A stretch of 53,371 nucleotides of DNA from Bacteroidales bacterium (GTDB taxonomy: Bacteria; Bacteroidota; Bacteroidia; Bacteroidales; Muribaculaceae): NCBI GenBank assembly GCA_900769345.1, contig CAAGGJ010000173.1, positions 1 to 53,371 of the forward strand. Direction: 5' to 3'. The position numbers were made by a program, and so were the translations under genes. The notes under the pieces were generated by a model. The model saw only the letters and a program-made list of their open reading frames with translations. It was not told where the DNA came from and did no database searches. The first letter of the stretch is position 1; each line of letters starts with the position of its first letter. Shown here piece after piece: positions 24,306 through 33,805 of this stretch.

Positions 24306-25643
24306 ATGAGAAAATTTGAAGATATAAAAATAGCAGTGGCAGGAACGGGCTATGTGGGACTCAGCATAGCTACGCTCCTGTCGCAGCATCATAAGGTGAC
24401 TGCGGTGGATGTTATCCCCGAAAAGGTGGAGAAAATAAATAACCGCATTTCGCCCATTCAAGACGAATATATCGAGAAGTATTTCGCCGAAAAGAAGCTT
24501 AATCTTTCGGCTACTCTTGATGGAGCATCGGCTTATCGCGATGCCGACTTTGTGGTGATAGCTGCTCCCACCAATTACGACCCCGTGAAGAACTTCTTCG
24601 ACACACATCACATAGAAGATGTAATCGACCTTGTGCTGAGTGTTAACCCCGAGGCTGTGATGGTGATTAAGAGTACCATTCCTGTGGGATATTGCCGTAG
24701 CTTATATGTGAAATATGCCCGTAAGATGGTGGCTCTCGATTCGAGCCGCAAATTTCGATTGCTGTTTTCGCCCGAGTTTTTGCGCGAAAGCAAGGCCTTA
24801 TATGACAATCTCTATCCTTCTCGCATCATAGTGGGATATCCCAAGATGATGTCGGCAGATTATGAGGAGGAAAATGATGCCATACGCCGCATAGCTGGTA
24901 ATCATATGGAGATGTATGCCCAAACATTTGCTCATCTGCTGCAAGAAGGTTCAATAAAGGAAGATGTGCCTACGCTGCTGATGGGCACAAAGGAGGCTGA
25001 AGCAGTGAAATTGTTTGCAAACACCTATTTGGCACTTCGTGTGAGCTATTTCAACGAGCTCGATACCTATGCAGAGGTTAAAGGTCTCGATGCAAAGGCT
25101 ATAATAGAAGGAGTGGGCCTTGATCCTCGCATCGGCACGCATTATAACAACCCTTCATTTGGATATGGTGGTTATTGCTTGCCTAAGGACACCAAGCAGT
25201 TGCTTGCCAATTATCAAGATGTGCCGCAAAATATGATGAGCGCTATAGTGGAAAGCAACAGAACCCGCAAGGACTATATTGCCGATGCCGTTCTTAGAAG
25301 AGCCGGTTGGTACGACTACAGTACTCAAAACCAATATGGCAGCATGTGCCACCCCGAGAGTGTAACGATAGGAGTATATCGTTTGACTATGAAATCTAAT
25401 AGCGATAATTTCCGTCAGTCGTCGATACAAGGCGTGATGAAGCGTATAAAAGCCAAGGGTGCCAATGTGATTATCTACGAACCTACGCTCGAAGACGGAA
25501 CACTCTTTTTTGGCAGTCGTGTGGTCAACGATATTCAAAAATTTAAAATCATGTCGGCGGCAATAATAGCCAATCGCTACGATTCGGTGCTCGACGATGT
25601 GGAAGAGAAGGTTTATACACGCGATATTTTTCGAAGAGATTAG
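24306..25643 (+). CDS. ugd: UDP-glucose 6-dehydrogenase family protein
   Basis: A 445-residue nucleotide-sugar dehydrogenase. Its oxidation of UDP-glucose to UDP-glucuronate (or a close relative) would give the polymer an acidic sugar. The NAD motif is G13-T-G15-Y-V-G18, the catalytic segment is FGYGGYC291LPKDTKQL, and the C-terminal UDP-binding domain begins near residue 330. Sequence and loop content resemble Ugd more than the UDP-ManNAc or UDP-GalNAc dehydrogenases, but the substrate is not certain. It follows the Wzc-like gene by 39 bp. In many bacteria BY-kinases phosphorylate Ugd, so the pairing is functionally sensible. Confidence 0.88.
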   Translation: MRKFEDIKIAVAGTGYVGLSIATLLSQHHKVTAVDVIPEKVEKINNRISPIQDEYIEKYFAEKKLNLSATLDGASAYRDADFVVIAAPTNYDPVKNFFDTHHIEDVIDLVLSVNPEAVMVIKSTIPVGYCRSLYVKYARKMVALDSSRKFRLLFSPEFLRESKALYDNLYPSRIIVGYPKMMSADYEEENDAIRRIAGNHMEMYAQTFAHLLQEGSIKEDVPTLLMGTKEAEAVKLFANTYLALRVSYFNELDTYAEVKGLDAKAIIEGVGLDPRIGTHYNNPSFGYGGYCLPKDTKQLLANYQDVPQNMMSAIVESNRTRKDYIADAVLRRAGWYDYSTQNQYGSMCHPESVTIGVYRLTMKSNSDNFRQSSIQGVMKRIKAKGANVIIYEPTLEDGTLFFGSRVVNDIQKFKIMSAAIIANRYDSVLDDVEEKVYTRDIFRRD

Positions 25644-25853
25644 ATAACTCTTGAGATACTGATTTTTTTTAGTATTACATATTAGAAATAGCAGCGAGAT
25701 AATAATCGCAATTCTGTAATTATCTGTATAGTGTAAGCGCTATGGGATACTTTGCCTGTGGCGATGCTTATTTATTTTTGACTACGGATAGTTGCAGAAT
25801 TGTTTACATATAAAAAATAATATTGATTTTGACCTTGTAAAGATAAGGAAAGA

Positions 25854-27200
25854 GTGGTAAGATTATTAAAAAGAGTACCAAAAGATGCTTACACTATGAT
25901 AGCTGTGGCATTTTTTATCTTGAGCAGCTTGCCAATAATGGCGGGTAGCACTTGGAGCAATGCCGCACTGGTGGCTATGCACGAATGTATGGCTGCAATA
26001 TGTGTCTACGGCATATTTTGTCGCCGGGAAAGAGCGTATTCTCTTTTTAAGGTATTAAATATCTTCTATCTCTTCTTTTTTTGCATTGCTCCGGTTATGC
26101 AGTATAATCAGGGTGTGTGCATACTCGGCACGGTGTTTACCTACGAGAATTACTTGGTTACAAGTGCTGTTTCGCTCGTGGTGATAGTGCTAACTCATAT
26201 AGTTTATTATTGGGCAGAAAGCTATTTCGATAGGAAGCACAGTGCGAAGTCGTATGTAGAATCCAATAGTAACGAAAAGTGCTTGAGCACACGCAAAGAG
26301 GTAATTTTGATTTTGCTTTCAGCAACGTCATGCTTATATGCTCTTTTCATCAATCGTTTCGACCTGCTTTCGTTGTTACTCAGAGGCGGCGAGTATCTGA
26401 ATCGTATGGAATTGCCTACATCGCTGACCCTTGTAGGTGACTACTTCTTGCGACCGATATCGATGATGGCGCTTATGATGGCGCTTATTTCGGGAGTAAA
26501 GCATAGGTGGGTGGTCGCATTATTGTTTTTGATGCTACTAATAGCTATTCCCCCCACGGGAGTACCACGGTTTCTAGTTGCCGCTATATATTTGCCGGTG
26601 TTGATGTATTGTGTGCCATTTTTGCGCCGTGGGCTCAACTTTGTGTTGATTATTTGCATAGGCGTTATGATAGTATTCCCGATACTTAACTGTTTCCGCT
26701 TCTATGGCGAACGCCCATTTGAATTAAGCAGCATCTACTCACAGTTTATCGATATCAATTTCGATGCATATAGTATGATGATGCGAGTAATAAAAGATGA
26801 TATTGTAACCAATGGTATGCAACTGGTGGGTGCATTACTATTTTGGCTACCGCGAAGCATTTGGGCAGCCAAACCCATATCATCGGGCTATTATGTGGCG
26901 CACACCACCGGACTTAGTTGGGACGATCTTTCGATGCCAATTTGGGGCGAAGGATATATTAATTTCGGCTATTTTGGCGTTATTATATTTACTATAGCAT
27001 TTGCTATGCTTTTAGCAAGACTCGACAGTAAATACTGGTGCATAACGGTTAAAAGACTAAAGGACTTGAATGCCATAAGTTATTTTGTATTGTTGGGAAT
27101 GCTTATGTTTATATTGCGAGGAAGCCTCATAAGCGCATTGGCATATACTGTGGCATTATTGCTGGCATCTTTTGCGGTTAAGAAAATTGTGATAAAATGA
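25854..27200 (+). CDS. Wzy-like O-antigen/capsule polymerase
   Basis: A 448-residue polytopic membrane protein with about ten to twelve hydrophobic segments and a charged loop near 140-155. The context (between Ugd and a glycosyltransferase) and the overall pattern suggest a repeat-unit polymerase; these proteins share little sequence. The segment LWRLPRSIW-like near 325-335 (FWLPRSIWAAKP) and the following HTTGLSWDDLS recall the periplasmic loop of the oligosaccharide repeat unit polymerase family. The start is GTG at 25854 with AAGGAAAG just upstream. It overlaps the next gene by 4 bp (ATGA). The 210 bp before it are AT-rich and hold no gene that I can see. Confidence 0.7.
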   Translation: MVRLLKRVPKDAYTMIAVAFFILSSLPIMAGSTWSNAALVAMHECMAAICVYGIFCRRERAYSLFKVLNIFYLFFFCIAPVMQYNQGVCILGTVFTYENYLVTSAVSLVVIVLTHIVYYWAESYFDRKHSAKSYVESNSNEKCLSTRKEVILILLSATSCLYALFINRFDLLSLLLRGGEYLNRMELPTSLTLVGDYFLRPISMMALMMALISGVKHRWVVALLFLMLLIAIPPTGVPRFLVAAIYLPVLMYCVPFLRRGLNFVLIICIGVMIVFPILNCFRFYGERPFELSSIYSQFIDINFDAYSMMMRVIKDDIVTNGMQLVGALLFWLPRSIWAAKPISSGYYVAHTTGLSWDDLSMPIWGEGYINFGYFGVIIFTIAFAMLLARLDSKYWCITVKRLKDLNAISYFVLLGMLMFILRGSLISALAYTVALLLASFAVKKIVIK

Positions 27201-28423
27201 AGTTGATACAGATAAATACAATAGCAAGTTCGTTTAGCACGGGGCGTATAGCTGAGCAGATAGGCAAGCTTATGCAAGCTCGGGGCTGGGAGAGCTATTT
27301 GGCTTATGGGCGTTTTGCTAATGCTTCGTCCAACCGCTTGATAAAGATTGGTAACCATCTTGACCTTGCCTTGCATTTACTTGAGACACGACTATTTGAC
27401 CGCCACGGACTATCGTCGAAACTTGCTACTAAGCGCTTGATAAAGAAGATACAGCAGATTGATCCCGATGTGATACATCTTCACAATATCCACGGCTATT
27501 ATCTCAATTATCCCATTCTCTTCGATTATTTAAGTCAAGCCGGGAAACCGGTGGTGTGGACATTGCATGATTGTTGGTCGTTTACGGGGCATTGCGCTTA
27601 TTTCGATACCGCAAATTGCTATCGATGGAAATCAAGTTGTTTTGCCTGCCCATTGAAAGGTATTTATCCGCGATGCATAGGGCTCGATAGGTCGAGAGAA
27701 AACTATGCCGACAAACAATACTATTTTAATAAGGTGAAAAATCTCACAATAGTCACCGTTTCGCAATGGTTGAAGGATCTGGTGAAGCAGTCGATGCTGC
27801 GTTACGACAACCTGCTTTGCATACATAACGGAATCGACCTCAATTGCTTCCGTCCTCTCGACCGGATAGATGAGCAATACGATTTCGGCGGAAAAAAGGT
27901 GCTTCTCGGTGTATGTGCCAAGTGGACCTCTGAAAAAGGCTTCGATGACTTTGTGGAACTGGCAAAACGCATAGATGATGACTATATAATAGTGATGTTG
28001 GGCCTCCAAACCGTTTTTTTTAATAGCTTGCCCGATAGAATTGTCGCTATACGGCGCACTGAGAATATGAATGTGCTTGTGCAACTCTATAATCGAGCCT
28101 TGGTGATGCTGACACTCTCGCATAACGACACGTATCCCACCACCAATCTCGAGTCGTTGGCATGTGGCACTCCTGTAATCACTTATCCCACGGGAGGTAG
28201 CCCCGAAGCCATCGATGAAAACACCGGATATATAGTGGAAGCCGGAAATTTTGATGCTATCATCGATGCGATTCGCACTATCGACAAAAACGGTAAGTCA
28301 CACTATTCGGCACATTGTCGTGCGCGAGCAGAGAGATTATTTAATAAAGACGTGCAATTCGCAAAATATGGCGAATTGTATAAGCAAGTGACCGAAGCCG
28401 CGTGCAACGAAGCCGCCAATTAA
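27197..28423 (+). CDS. Glycosyltransferase family 4
   Basis: A 408-residue GT-B fold enzyme with the GT4 hallmark SHNDTYPTTNLESLACGTPVITY near residues 311-333, containing the E-x7-E-like acidic residue and the nucleotide-sugar binding loop. The N-terminal domain begins MKLIQINTIASSFSTGRIAEQ, and WTLHDCWSFTGHC (about 117-129) is typical of a Bacteroidales wbxx-type GT4 group. It should add a sugar to the lipid-linked repeat unit on the cytoplasmic face. It is the only further glycosyltransferase in the cluster. Its start overlaps the polymerase stop, so coupled translation is likely. Confidence 0.88.
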   Translation: MKLIQINTIASSFSTGRIAEQIGKLMQARGWESYLAYGRFANASSNRLIKIGNHLDLALHLLETRLFDRHGLSSKLATKRLIKKIQQIDPDVIHLHNIHGYYLNYPILFDYLSQAGKPVVWTLHDCWSFTGHCAYFDTANCYRWKSSCFACPLKGIYPRCIGLDRSRENYADKQYYFNKVKNLTIVTVSQWLKDLVKQSMLRYDNLLCIHNGIDLNCFRPLDRIDEQYDFGGKKVLLGVCAKWTSEKGFDDFVELAKRIDDDYIIVMLGLQTVFFNSLPDRIVAIRRTENMNVLVQLYNRALVMLTLSHNDTYPTTNLESLACGTPVITYPTGGSPEAIDENTGYIVEAGNFDAIIDAIRTIDKNGKSHYSAHCRARAERLFNKDVQFAKYGELYKQVTEAACNEAAN

Positions 28424-28447
28424 CGAAAAAAAAGATACTGATTAATC

Positions 28448-30010
28448 ATGATAAAAGAACTTCAAGTAAGAGTTGCACCAAAGGTAGCTTACGAAGAACT
28501 CCAGCTTAAGATATATGTATCTACGGCTGAAGATATCGACGTTAATCGCATTCGTGCAATAAAGATAGTAAAGCGCTCTATCGATGCGCGGCGACGCGAT
28601 GTTATGGTAAACCTGAAATTGCGAGTATACATCGACGAGCAACCCGAAAATATATCATTAGGAGAACCGATAGATTATCGTCAAGTAGACGGCAAACGTA
28701 CGGCCATAGTGGTGGGTGCCGGCCCCGGTGGTCTATTTGCAGCTTTGCGTCTTATAGAACTGGGCGTAAAACCCGTGGTGCTCGAACGGGGTAAGAATGT
28801 TAAAGACCGAGCCGCCGACCTTGCAAAAATTGCTCGAGATGGCGTGGTGGATAACGACAGCAACTACTGTTTCGGCGAGGGTGGTGCCGGAGCCTATTCC
28901 GATGGCAAACTCTACACCCGAAGTAAGAAAAGAGGCAATGTGGATCGTATTTTAAACATATTCCACCAGCATGGAGCCAAGGAGGATATACTTGTGGATG
29001 CGCATCCGCATATCGGCACCGACAAATTGCCTCGTGTGATAGAGAATATGCGAGAACGCATAATAAACTGTGGTGGAGAGGTGCATTTTGGCACGCGCGT
29101 CACCGAGCTGATAATACGTGATAACAAGGTAACCGGTGTAAAATGTGCCGATGATAGCGAATATTGCGGACCTGTAATTCTTGCCACCGGACATTCGGCG
29201 CGCGATGTGTATGAAATGTTGCATACCGAGAATGTGAAACTCGAAGCCAAGGGCATAGCTGTGGGTGTGCGCTTGGAGCACCCGCAACATCTTATCGACC
29301 AAATACAATATCACAGCCCTAAAGGTCGTGGAAAATATTTACCGGCAGCCGAATATTCGTTTGTCACACAAGTGGAGGGCAGAGGTGTGTATTCGTTCTG
29401 TATGTGCCCGGGCGGTTTTGTGGTTCCGGCTGCTACCGGAGCTAACCAACTTGTGGTGAATGGCATGTCGCCATCTAATAGAGGCACCAAGTGGGCTAAT
29501 TCGGGTATGGTGGTGGAGATTCACCCCGAAGATTTCCCTGAATATTCAAAATATGGAGAATTGGCTTTGATGCGTTTTCAAGAGGACTTGGAACGCACTT
29601 GCTATGAAGCAGCCGGATGCTCGCAAGTGGCAGGAGCGCAACGCATGAAGGACTTTGTGGAAGGTAAAGATAGCGCCACATTACCCACTTCGTCGTATGC
29701 TCCCGGCATTCAGCCTTCGCGCTTGGACAAATGGCTTCCGAAATTTGTAGGACATAGATTGCGTGAAGGATTTAAGATCTTCGGACGCCAATCGCGTGGA
29801 TTTTTGACCAACGAAGCCATAGTGATAGGCGTGGAAACACGCACTTCGTCGCCGGTGAGAATACCTCGCGACAGGGAACTGATGCGCCACGTGGAGATAG
29901 CCGGGCTCTATCCTTGTGGCGAAGGAGCAGGCTATGCAGGCGGAATAGTTTCGGCGGCAATCGATGGCGAGCGATGCGCCGAAGCTCTTGTAGAGCAGTG
30001 TTTCAAATAG
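28448..30010 (+). CDS. FAD-dependent oxidoreductase (COG2509 type)
   Basis: A 520-residue flavoprotein. The dinucleotide motif is G90-A-G-P-G-G95 after an unusual N-terminal domain of about 80 residues. CFGEGGAGAYSDGKL (about 141-155) and the C-terminal YPCGEGAGYAGGIVSAAIDG block are typical of the COG2509 family, which is annotated only as FAD-dependent dehydrogenase. It lies 24 bp after the glycosyltransferase but has no obvious tie to polysaccharide synthesis; it may be read through from that operon. The substrate is unknown. Length is normal for the family. Confidence 0.85.
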   Translation: MIKELQVRVAPKVAYEELQLKIYVSTAEDIDVNRIRAIKIVKRSIDARRRDVMVNLKLRVYIDEQPENISLGEPIDYRQVDGKRTAIVVGAGPGGLFAALRLIELGVKPVVLERGKNVKDRAADLAKIARDGVVDNDSNYCFGEGGAGAYSDGKLYTRSKKRGNVDRILNIFHQHGAKEDILVDAHPHIGTDKLPRVIENMRERIINCGGEVHFGTRVTELIIRDNKVTGVKCADDSEYCGPVILATGHSARDVYEMLHTENVKLEAKGIAVGVRLEHPQHLIDQIQYHSPKGRGKYLPAAEYSFVTQVEGRGVYSFCMCPGGFVVPAATGANQLVVNGMSPSNRGTKWANSGMVVEIHPEDFPEYSKYGELALMRFQEDLERTCYEAAGCSQVAGAQRMKDFVEGKDSATLPTSSYAPGIQPSRLDKWLPKFVGHRLREGFKIFGRQSRGFLTNEAIVIGVETRTSSPVRIPRDRELMRHVEIAGLYPCGEGAGYAGGIVSAAIDGERCAEALVEQCFK

Positions 30011-30028
30011 TATAATCGTAACTAAGAT

Positions 30029-30066
30029 AAGCAGGGATTAGGCCTATATCGGTTTAGTCCCTGCTT
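30029..30066. terminator. Bidirectional terminator between the flavoprotein gene and nspC
   Basis: AAGCAGGGATTA (30029-30040) pairs with TAGTCCCTGCTT (30055-30066), 12 bp with one G-U. The genes converge here. U-tracts on both sides are modest. Confidence 0.75.
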
Positions 30067-30075
30067 CATTATGTT

Positions 30076-31224
30076 TTAGCTCATACGATTTTTGTAATCA
30101 AGATAGGAGAATTCGCGAAGCACCTCTACAGTGCCGTCGCTATGCTGATAGAGCAAAGCCGGATGCTGTATTCCGTTGAACATATGTGTTTTGACGGTGG
30201 TGTAGTGGTTCATATCTTCGAATGTGAGTCGGTCGCCGGCTTGCAATGGACTTTCAAAACTCCAGTCGCCCACCACATCGCCACTCAGGCAAGAATTGCC
30301 GCCAATTCGGTAGGTGGGTTTTGTTGCATCTACCTCGGGCAACGACTGAGTAATGGCGGGTTTATAAGGCATTTCAAGGCAGTCGGGCATGTGGCAAGCA
30401 AAAGAGACGTCTACAATGGCTGTGTTGATACCCGAATTAGTCACTACATCCACCACCGAAGCCTCCAAGTCGCCAGTACGCCAGCAGAATGCACTACCGG
30501 GTTCGAGGATTACTTCAAGATTGGGGTGTCTTTCGCGAAAACGGCGCAGTAGGGTTATCAAATGCTCCACATCGTAGCCTTCGCGTGTCATCAAGTGCCC
30601 GCCACCCATATTTATCCAGCGCAGTTGTGGCAGAAATTCGCCAAACTGATCCTCGATGGCAGTAAGCACTTTCTCCAAGTCGTAGGATGTGGATTCGCAC
30701 AAGGCATGGAAGTGCATTCCATCTATGCCTTCGGGCCATGAGTCGCCCAGCTGCTCTCTGGTGACACCAAAACGCGACCCGGGAGCGCAAGGATTATATA
30801 TATCGGTATCTACCACCGAGCACATGGGATTTACTCGCAATCCACAACTCACATGCAGGTCACTATGGAGGTGGTTGTGCTCCTCGATATAGGCTCTATA
30901 GCGTCGGAAGAGTTCTACCGAATTAAATGTGATGTGCGAACTGCCGGCAATAAATTGATGTATGGTGTCATCGGTGTAAACCGGGCAATAGGTATGTGCT
31001 CGGCAATGAAGTTCTTCGTTGGCAAGCCTCATCTCGTTGAGCGAACTTGCTGTGGAGCAAATACCGTATTCTCGAAAAACGCCAAATGTGCGCCACAAGG
31101 CATTGGCTTTGAATGCCATAATTATTTTTGCGCCACTTTGCTGCATCACATAGGTGATGAGATCGAGATTTTTGCGGAGTTTGTCCTCGTAGACGATGTA
31201 ATATGGGGTTTTATAGTTTGTCAT
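30076..31224 (-). CDS. nspC: Carboxynorspermidine decarboxylase
   Basis: A 382-residue fold III PLP decarboxylase. It makes norspermidine or spermidine from the carboxy form in the alternative polyamine route common in Bacteroidota. The PLP lysine is K39 in IIMAFKANALW. HFHALCESTSYD (about 170-181), WINMGGGHLMT and the LEPGSAFCWRTGDL block (about 240-253) separate it from DapDC. The partner carboxynorspermidine dehydrogenase is not in the window. It lies 3 bp after uvrD, so the two are likely one transcript. Confidence 0.93.
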   Translation of the reverse strand: MTNYKTPYYIVYEDKLRKNLDLITYVMQQSGAKIIMAFKANALWRTFGVFREYGICSTASSLNEMRLANEELHCRAHTYCPVYTDDTIHQFIAGSSHITFNSVELFRRYRAYIEEHNHLHSDLHVSCGLRVNPMCSVVDTDIYNPCAPGSRFGVTREQLGDSWPEGIDGMHFHALCESTSYDLEKVLTAIEDQFGEFLPQLRWINMGGGHLMTREGYDVEHLITLLRRFRERHPNLEVILEPGSAFCWRTGDLEASVVDVVTNSGINTAIVDVSFACHMPDCLEMPYKPAITQSLPEVDATKPTYRIGGNSCLSGDVVGDWSFESPLQAGDRLTFEDMNHYTTVKTHMFNGIQHPALLYQHSDGTVEVLREFSYLDYKNRMS

Positions 31225-31227
31225 ATT

Positions 31228-33630
31228 TTATTTTATAATTTCAAATTTTGCAAATTTCAGAAGCAATGTTCGAGTGCCGTTATCTTCAAAGTTGACTATT
31301 ATCTTAGTATCGCTGCCGGTAGTATTGATATCGGTAATTTCGCCTATACCAAAGCGTATATGGCGAATTTTTGTTCCTACGGCTATCTCGTTGGTGTCAT
31401 GAGCGAAGGCATCGGTGCCTGAAGCGGGAGTTGTTGATTCTTTTGCTTTCGATACTGCCACAAAATTCTTTGGTGGCTCAGTAGTAGTAGACGGAATGCC
31501 TTGATCGTTGTGCTCTTTTTTCGGTTTGGGATAGTGGGGCGAGGGTTCGCGACGAGTGTGGAAAGTTACCTCGTTGCCCTTATTTTGCCCATGCGCATCT
31601 TTCCAAAGGTCGCGATTGTTGGCAAATGGGTTGTAGTTGGCGCCTGCCGAAGAGCCGGTCTGCGAAAGTGATGTGTAAGCCGAGTCAATTTCGCGCAGAA
31701 AACGGCTTGGCGAACATAGCTTGGTTTGACCGTTTTTATATCGCGACGAAGCATAGGTGATGGTGCAAGTGTTCATGGCGCGGGTGATAGCCACATAGAG
31801 CAGTCGGCGTTCCTCCTCGATATGAGCCAAGGTGTCGCTACTCATCTGTGCCGGGAATAATTCTTCTTCCACACCCACCACTATCACATTTTTAAATTCA
31901 AGGCCTTTGGCGGCGTGCACTGTCATAAGTGTCACTTTAGGTCCTCCAGCCTCTTTCGATTCTTCATCTTGATCTGTGGCGAGTGAAATTTCAGCCAAAA
32001 AACTTGTTAGGCGCAAATCGTCGTTACCTTCCTCCTTGCGCATCTCCACGAAGGCACTTGCACTATTAACCAATTCTTCGAGGTTTTCACGTTTGCTTAT
32101 GTTTTCGGGTGTATTGTCGCAGTTGGTGAGAGCATAAAGCCCCGACTTCATAATGATGGAGCGAGTAATGGTATATGCGTCGAGGTTCTGTTGGTTTTCA
32201 GTTACAAGACCTCCGATTAGGTCATGAAATGCAGCCAGTTTTTTTAGAGTAGCGGCATTAGCAGGGAGTTCATATTTTGCCGGGTTGCATATCACCTGCC
32301 ACATGCTCACATTGTTGGTAATGGCGCAGTGCTGAATCTTATTGACGGTGGTATCTCCAATGCCACGCGTGGGGTAGTTGATAACTCTACGCAGAGCTTC
32401 GTCGTCGTCGGGGTTGATAGTGAGACGGAAATAGCACACAGCATCTTTAATTTCCTTGCGTTGGTAGAACGAAAGTCCGCCATATATGCGATAAGCCAAG
32501 TTGCGTTTGCGAAGAGCCTCTTCGAGTATGCGGCTTTGTGCATTGGTGCGATAAAGCACAGCAAAATCGTTGAGTGAATCGCCGTAGCGCGACTTAATCG
32601 ACACAATCTGATTGGCTACCACATAACTCTCCTCGTAGTCGGAATAAGATTGGATAATATTCACCTTGCTGCCCTGAGGATTCTCGGTGAAAGAATGTTT
32701 TTTGATTTGATTCTTATTCTTGTCAATCAGTGAGTTGGCTGCTTCGATAATGTTCTTGGTAGAGCGATAATTGTGCTCGAGTTTAAATATCTCTATATTT
32801 GGATAAGCTTCGCGAATGCGTAGAATGTTTTCAATTTTTGCTCCGCGAAACGAATAAATGCTTTGTGCATCGTCGCCCACTACAAACAGGTTGCCCTTTT
32901 TGCGAGTGAGTTGCAAAATTATCATGTGCTGAGCAAAATTGGTGTCCTGATACTCATCGACAAGCACATATTGAAAGAAATTGCGGTATCGGTCGAGCAC
33001 ATCGGGATTGTCGCGCAGCAATATATTCATATAAAGAAGGATGTCGTCAAAATCCATAGCTCCCGCCACACGGCATCGAGCGCAATAGGTGCGATAAATC
33101 TCGTGTGTTTTTGGGCGTTTCGCTATTTTATCGGCTTCTATAAGTTGGGCGCAGTTTTCATAGTCGGCAGGCGTCATAAGATTGTTTTTCGCCATGCTTA
33201 TTATGTTTTGCACCGTCGAGGGCTTATACACCTTGTCGTCGAGCGACTTATCTTTAATAATCTGCTTGATAAGAGTCTTCGAATCGTTGGCATCGTAGAT
33301 GGTATAGTCGCTTTTGAAGCCTATACGTTCGGCATTGAAACGAAGAATTTTTGCGAATATGGAGTGAAACGTTCCCATCCACAATTTTGAGGCAACTTCG
33401 GGAGAAGTGAGGCTCAGTATACGTTCGCGCATAGTTCGTGCTGCCTTATTGGTGAAAGTAAGCGCCATTATATTGTAGGGCGAATAGCCGGAATTGAGCA
33501 GATGCACTATTTTATAGGTCAAAACGCGAGTTTTGCCGGAACCGGCTCCGGCAATCACGAGTTGCGGACCGTCGCAATATGTCACTGCCGCCGCTTGCTG
33601 GGGATTGAGTTGTTGTAGATAGTCGTTCAA
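31228..33630 (-). CDS. uvrD: UvrD/PcrA-family superfamily 1 DNA helicase
   Basis: An 800-residue 3'-5' helicase of DNA repair and replication-conflict resolution. Walker A is G28-AGSGK33-T. Other motifs include ALTFTNKAAR (Ia), VDEYQDTN (II), VGDDAQSIYSFRGA (III), LEHNYRST (IV), VTLMTVHAAKGLEF (V) and EEERRLLYVAITRA (VI), all present. The C-terminus (about 730-800) has a PcrA-type RNA-polymerase-interacting Tudor-like segment (GTKIRHIRFGIGEI). I choose a TTG start at 33630 (NDYLQQLNPQQ). A longer TTG frame to 33684 contains the promoter boxes at 33654-33685 and so cannot be translated from that transcript. Confidence 0.93.
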   Translation of the reverse strand: MNDYLQQLNPQQAAAVTYCDGPQLVIAGAGSGKTRVLTYKIVHLLNSGYSPYNIMALTFTNKAARTMRERILSLTSPEVASKLWMGTFHSIFAKILRFNAERIGFKSDYTIYDANDSKTLIKQIIKDKSLDDKVYKPSTVQNIISMAKNNLMTPADYENCAQLIEADKIAKRPKTHEIYRTYCARCRVAGAMDFDDILLYMNILLRDNPDVLDRYRNFFQYVLVDEYQDTNFAQHMIILQLTRKKGNLFVVGDDAQSIYSFRGAKIENILRIREAYPNIEIFKLEHNYRSTKNIIEAANSLIDKNKNQIKKHSFTENPQGSKVNIIQSYSDYEESYVVANQIVSIKSRYGDSLNDFAVLYRTNAQSRILEEALRKRNLAYRIYGGLSFYQRKEIKDAVCYFRLTINPDDDEALRRVINYPTRGIGDTTVNKIQHCAITNNVSMWQVICNPAKYELPANAATLKKLAAFHDLIGGLVTENQQNLDAYTITRSIIMKSGLYALTNCDNTPENISKRENLEELVNSASAFVEMRKEEGNDDLRLTSFLAEISLATDQDEESKEAGGPKVTLMTVHAAKGLEFKNVIVVGVEEELFPAQMSSDTLAHIEEERRLLYVAITRAMNTCTITYASSRYKNGQTKLCSPSRFLREIDSAYTSLSQTGSSAGANYNPFANNRDLWKDAHGQNKGNEVTFHTRREPSPHYPKPKKEHNDQGIPSTTTEPPKNFVAVSKAKESTTPASGTDAFAHDTNEIAVGTKIRHIRFGIGEITDINTTGSDTKIIVNFEDNGTRTLLLKFAKFEIIK

Positions 33631-33653
33631 GTGTGTGATAGTTTTGTTAGTTG

Positions 33654-33685
33654 CAAAGTTACGAATAAGCGCAGAGAATAACAAA
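33654..33685 (-). promoter_or_regulatory. Promoter of uvrD-nspC
   Basis: On the minus strand TTTG (33685-33682), a 20-bp spacer and TAACTTTG (33661-33654). Both boxes match the consensus. The start point would be near 33647, only about 17 nt before the TTG start. Confidence 0.82.
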
Positions 33686-33747
33686 TTGTTGCATAAGGTT
33701 AATAAATATATAAATTCACAAAATTGTTACAAAATTTAGTATTAATA

Positions 33748-33779
33748 TTTGTAATTGTGGAAAATATATAATACATTTG
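33748..33779 (+). promoter_or_regulatory. Promoter of the ECF sigma gene
   Basis: TTTG at 33748-33751, a 20-bp spacer and TACATTTG at 33772-33779. The boxes are those of the housekeeping sigma, so the ECF factor need not drive its own gene. Confidence 0.8.
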
Positions 33780-33805
33780 TATGACACAATTAATAAAATT
33801 ACTAA

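Noticed and set aside
25644..25853. Gene remnant between ugd and the polymerase gene
   Set aside because: AT-rich, with no sustained reading frame or recognisable protein similarity in either direction.
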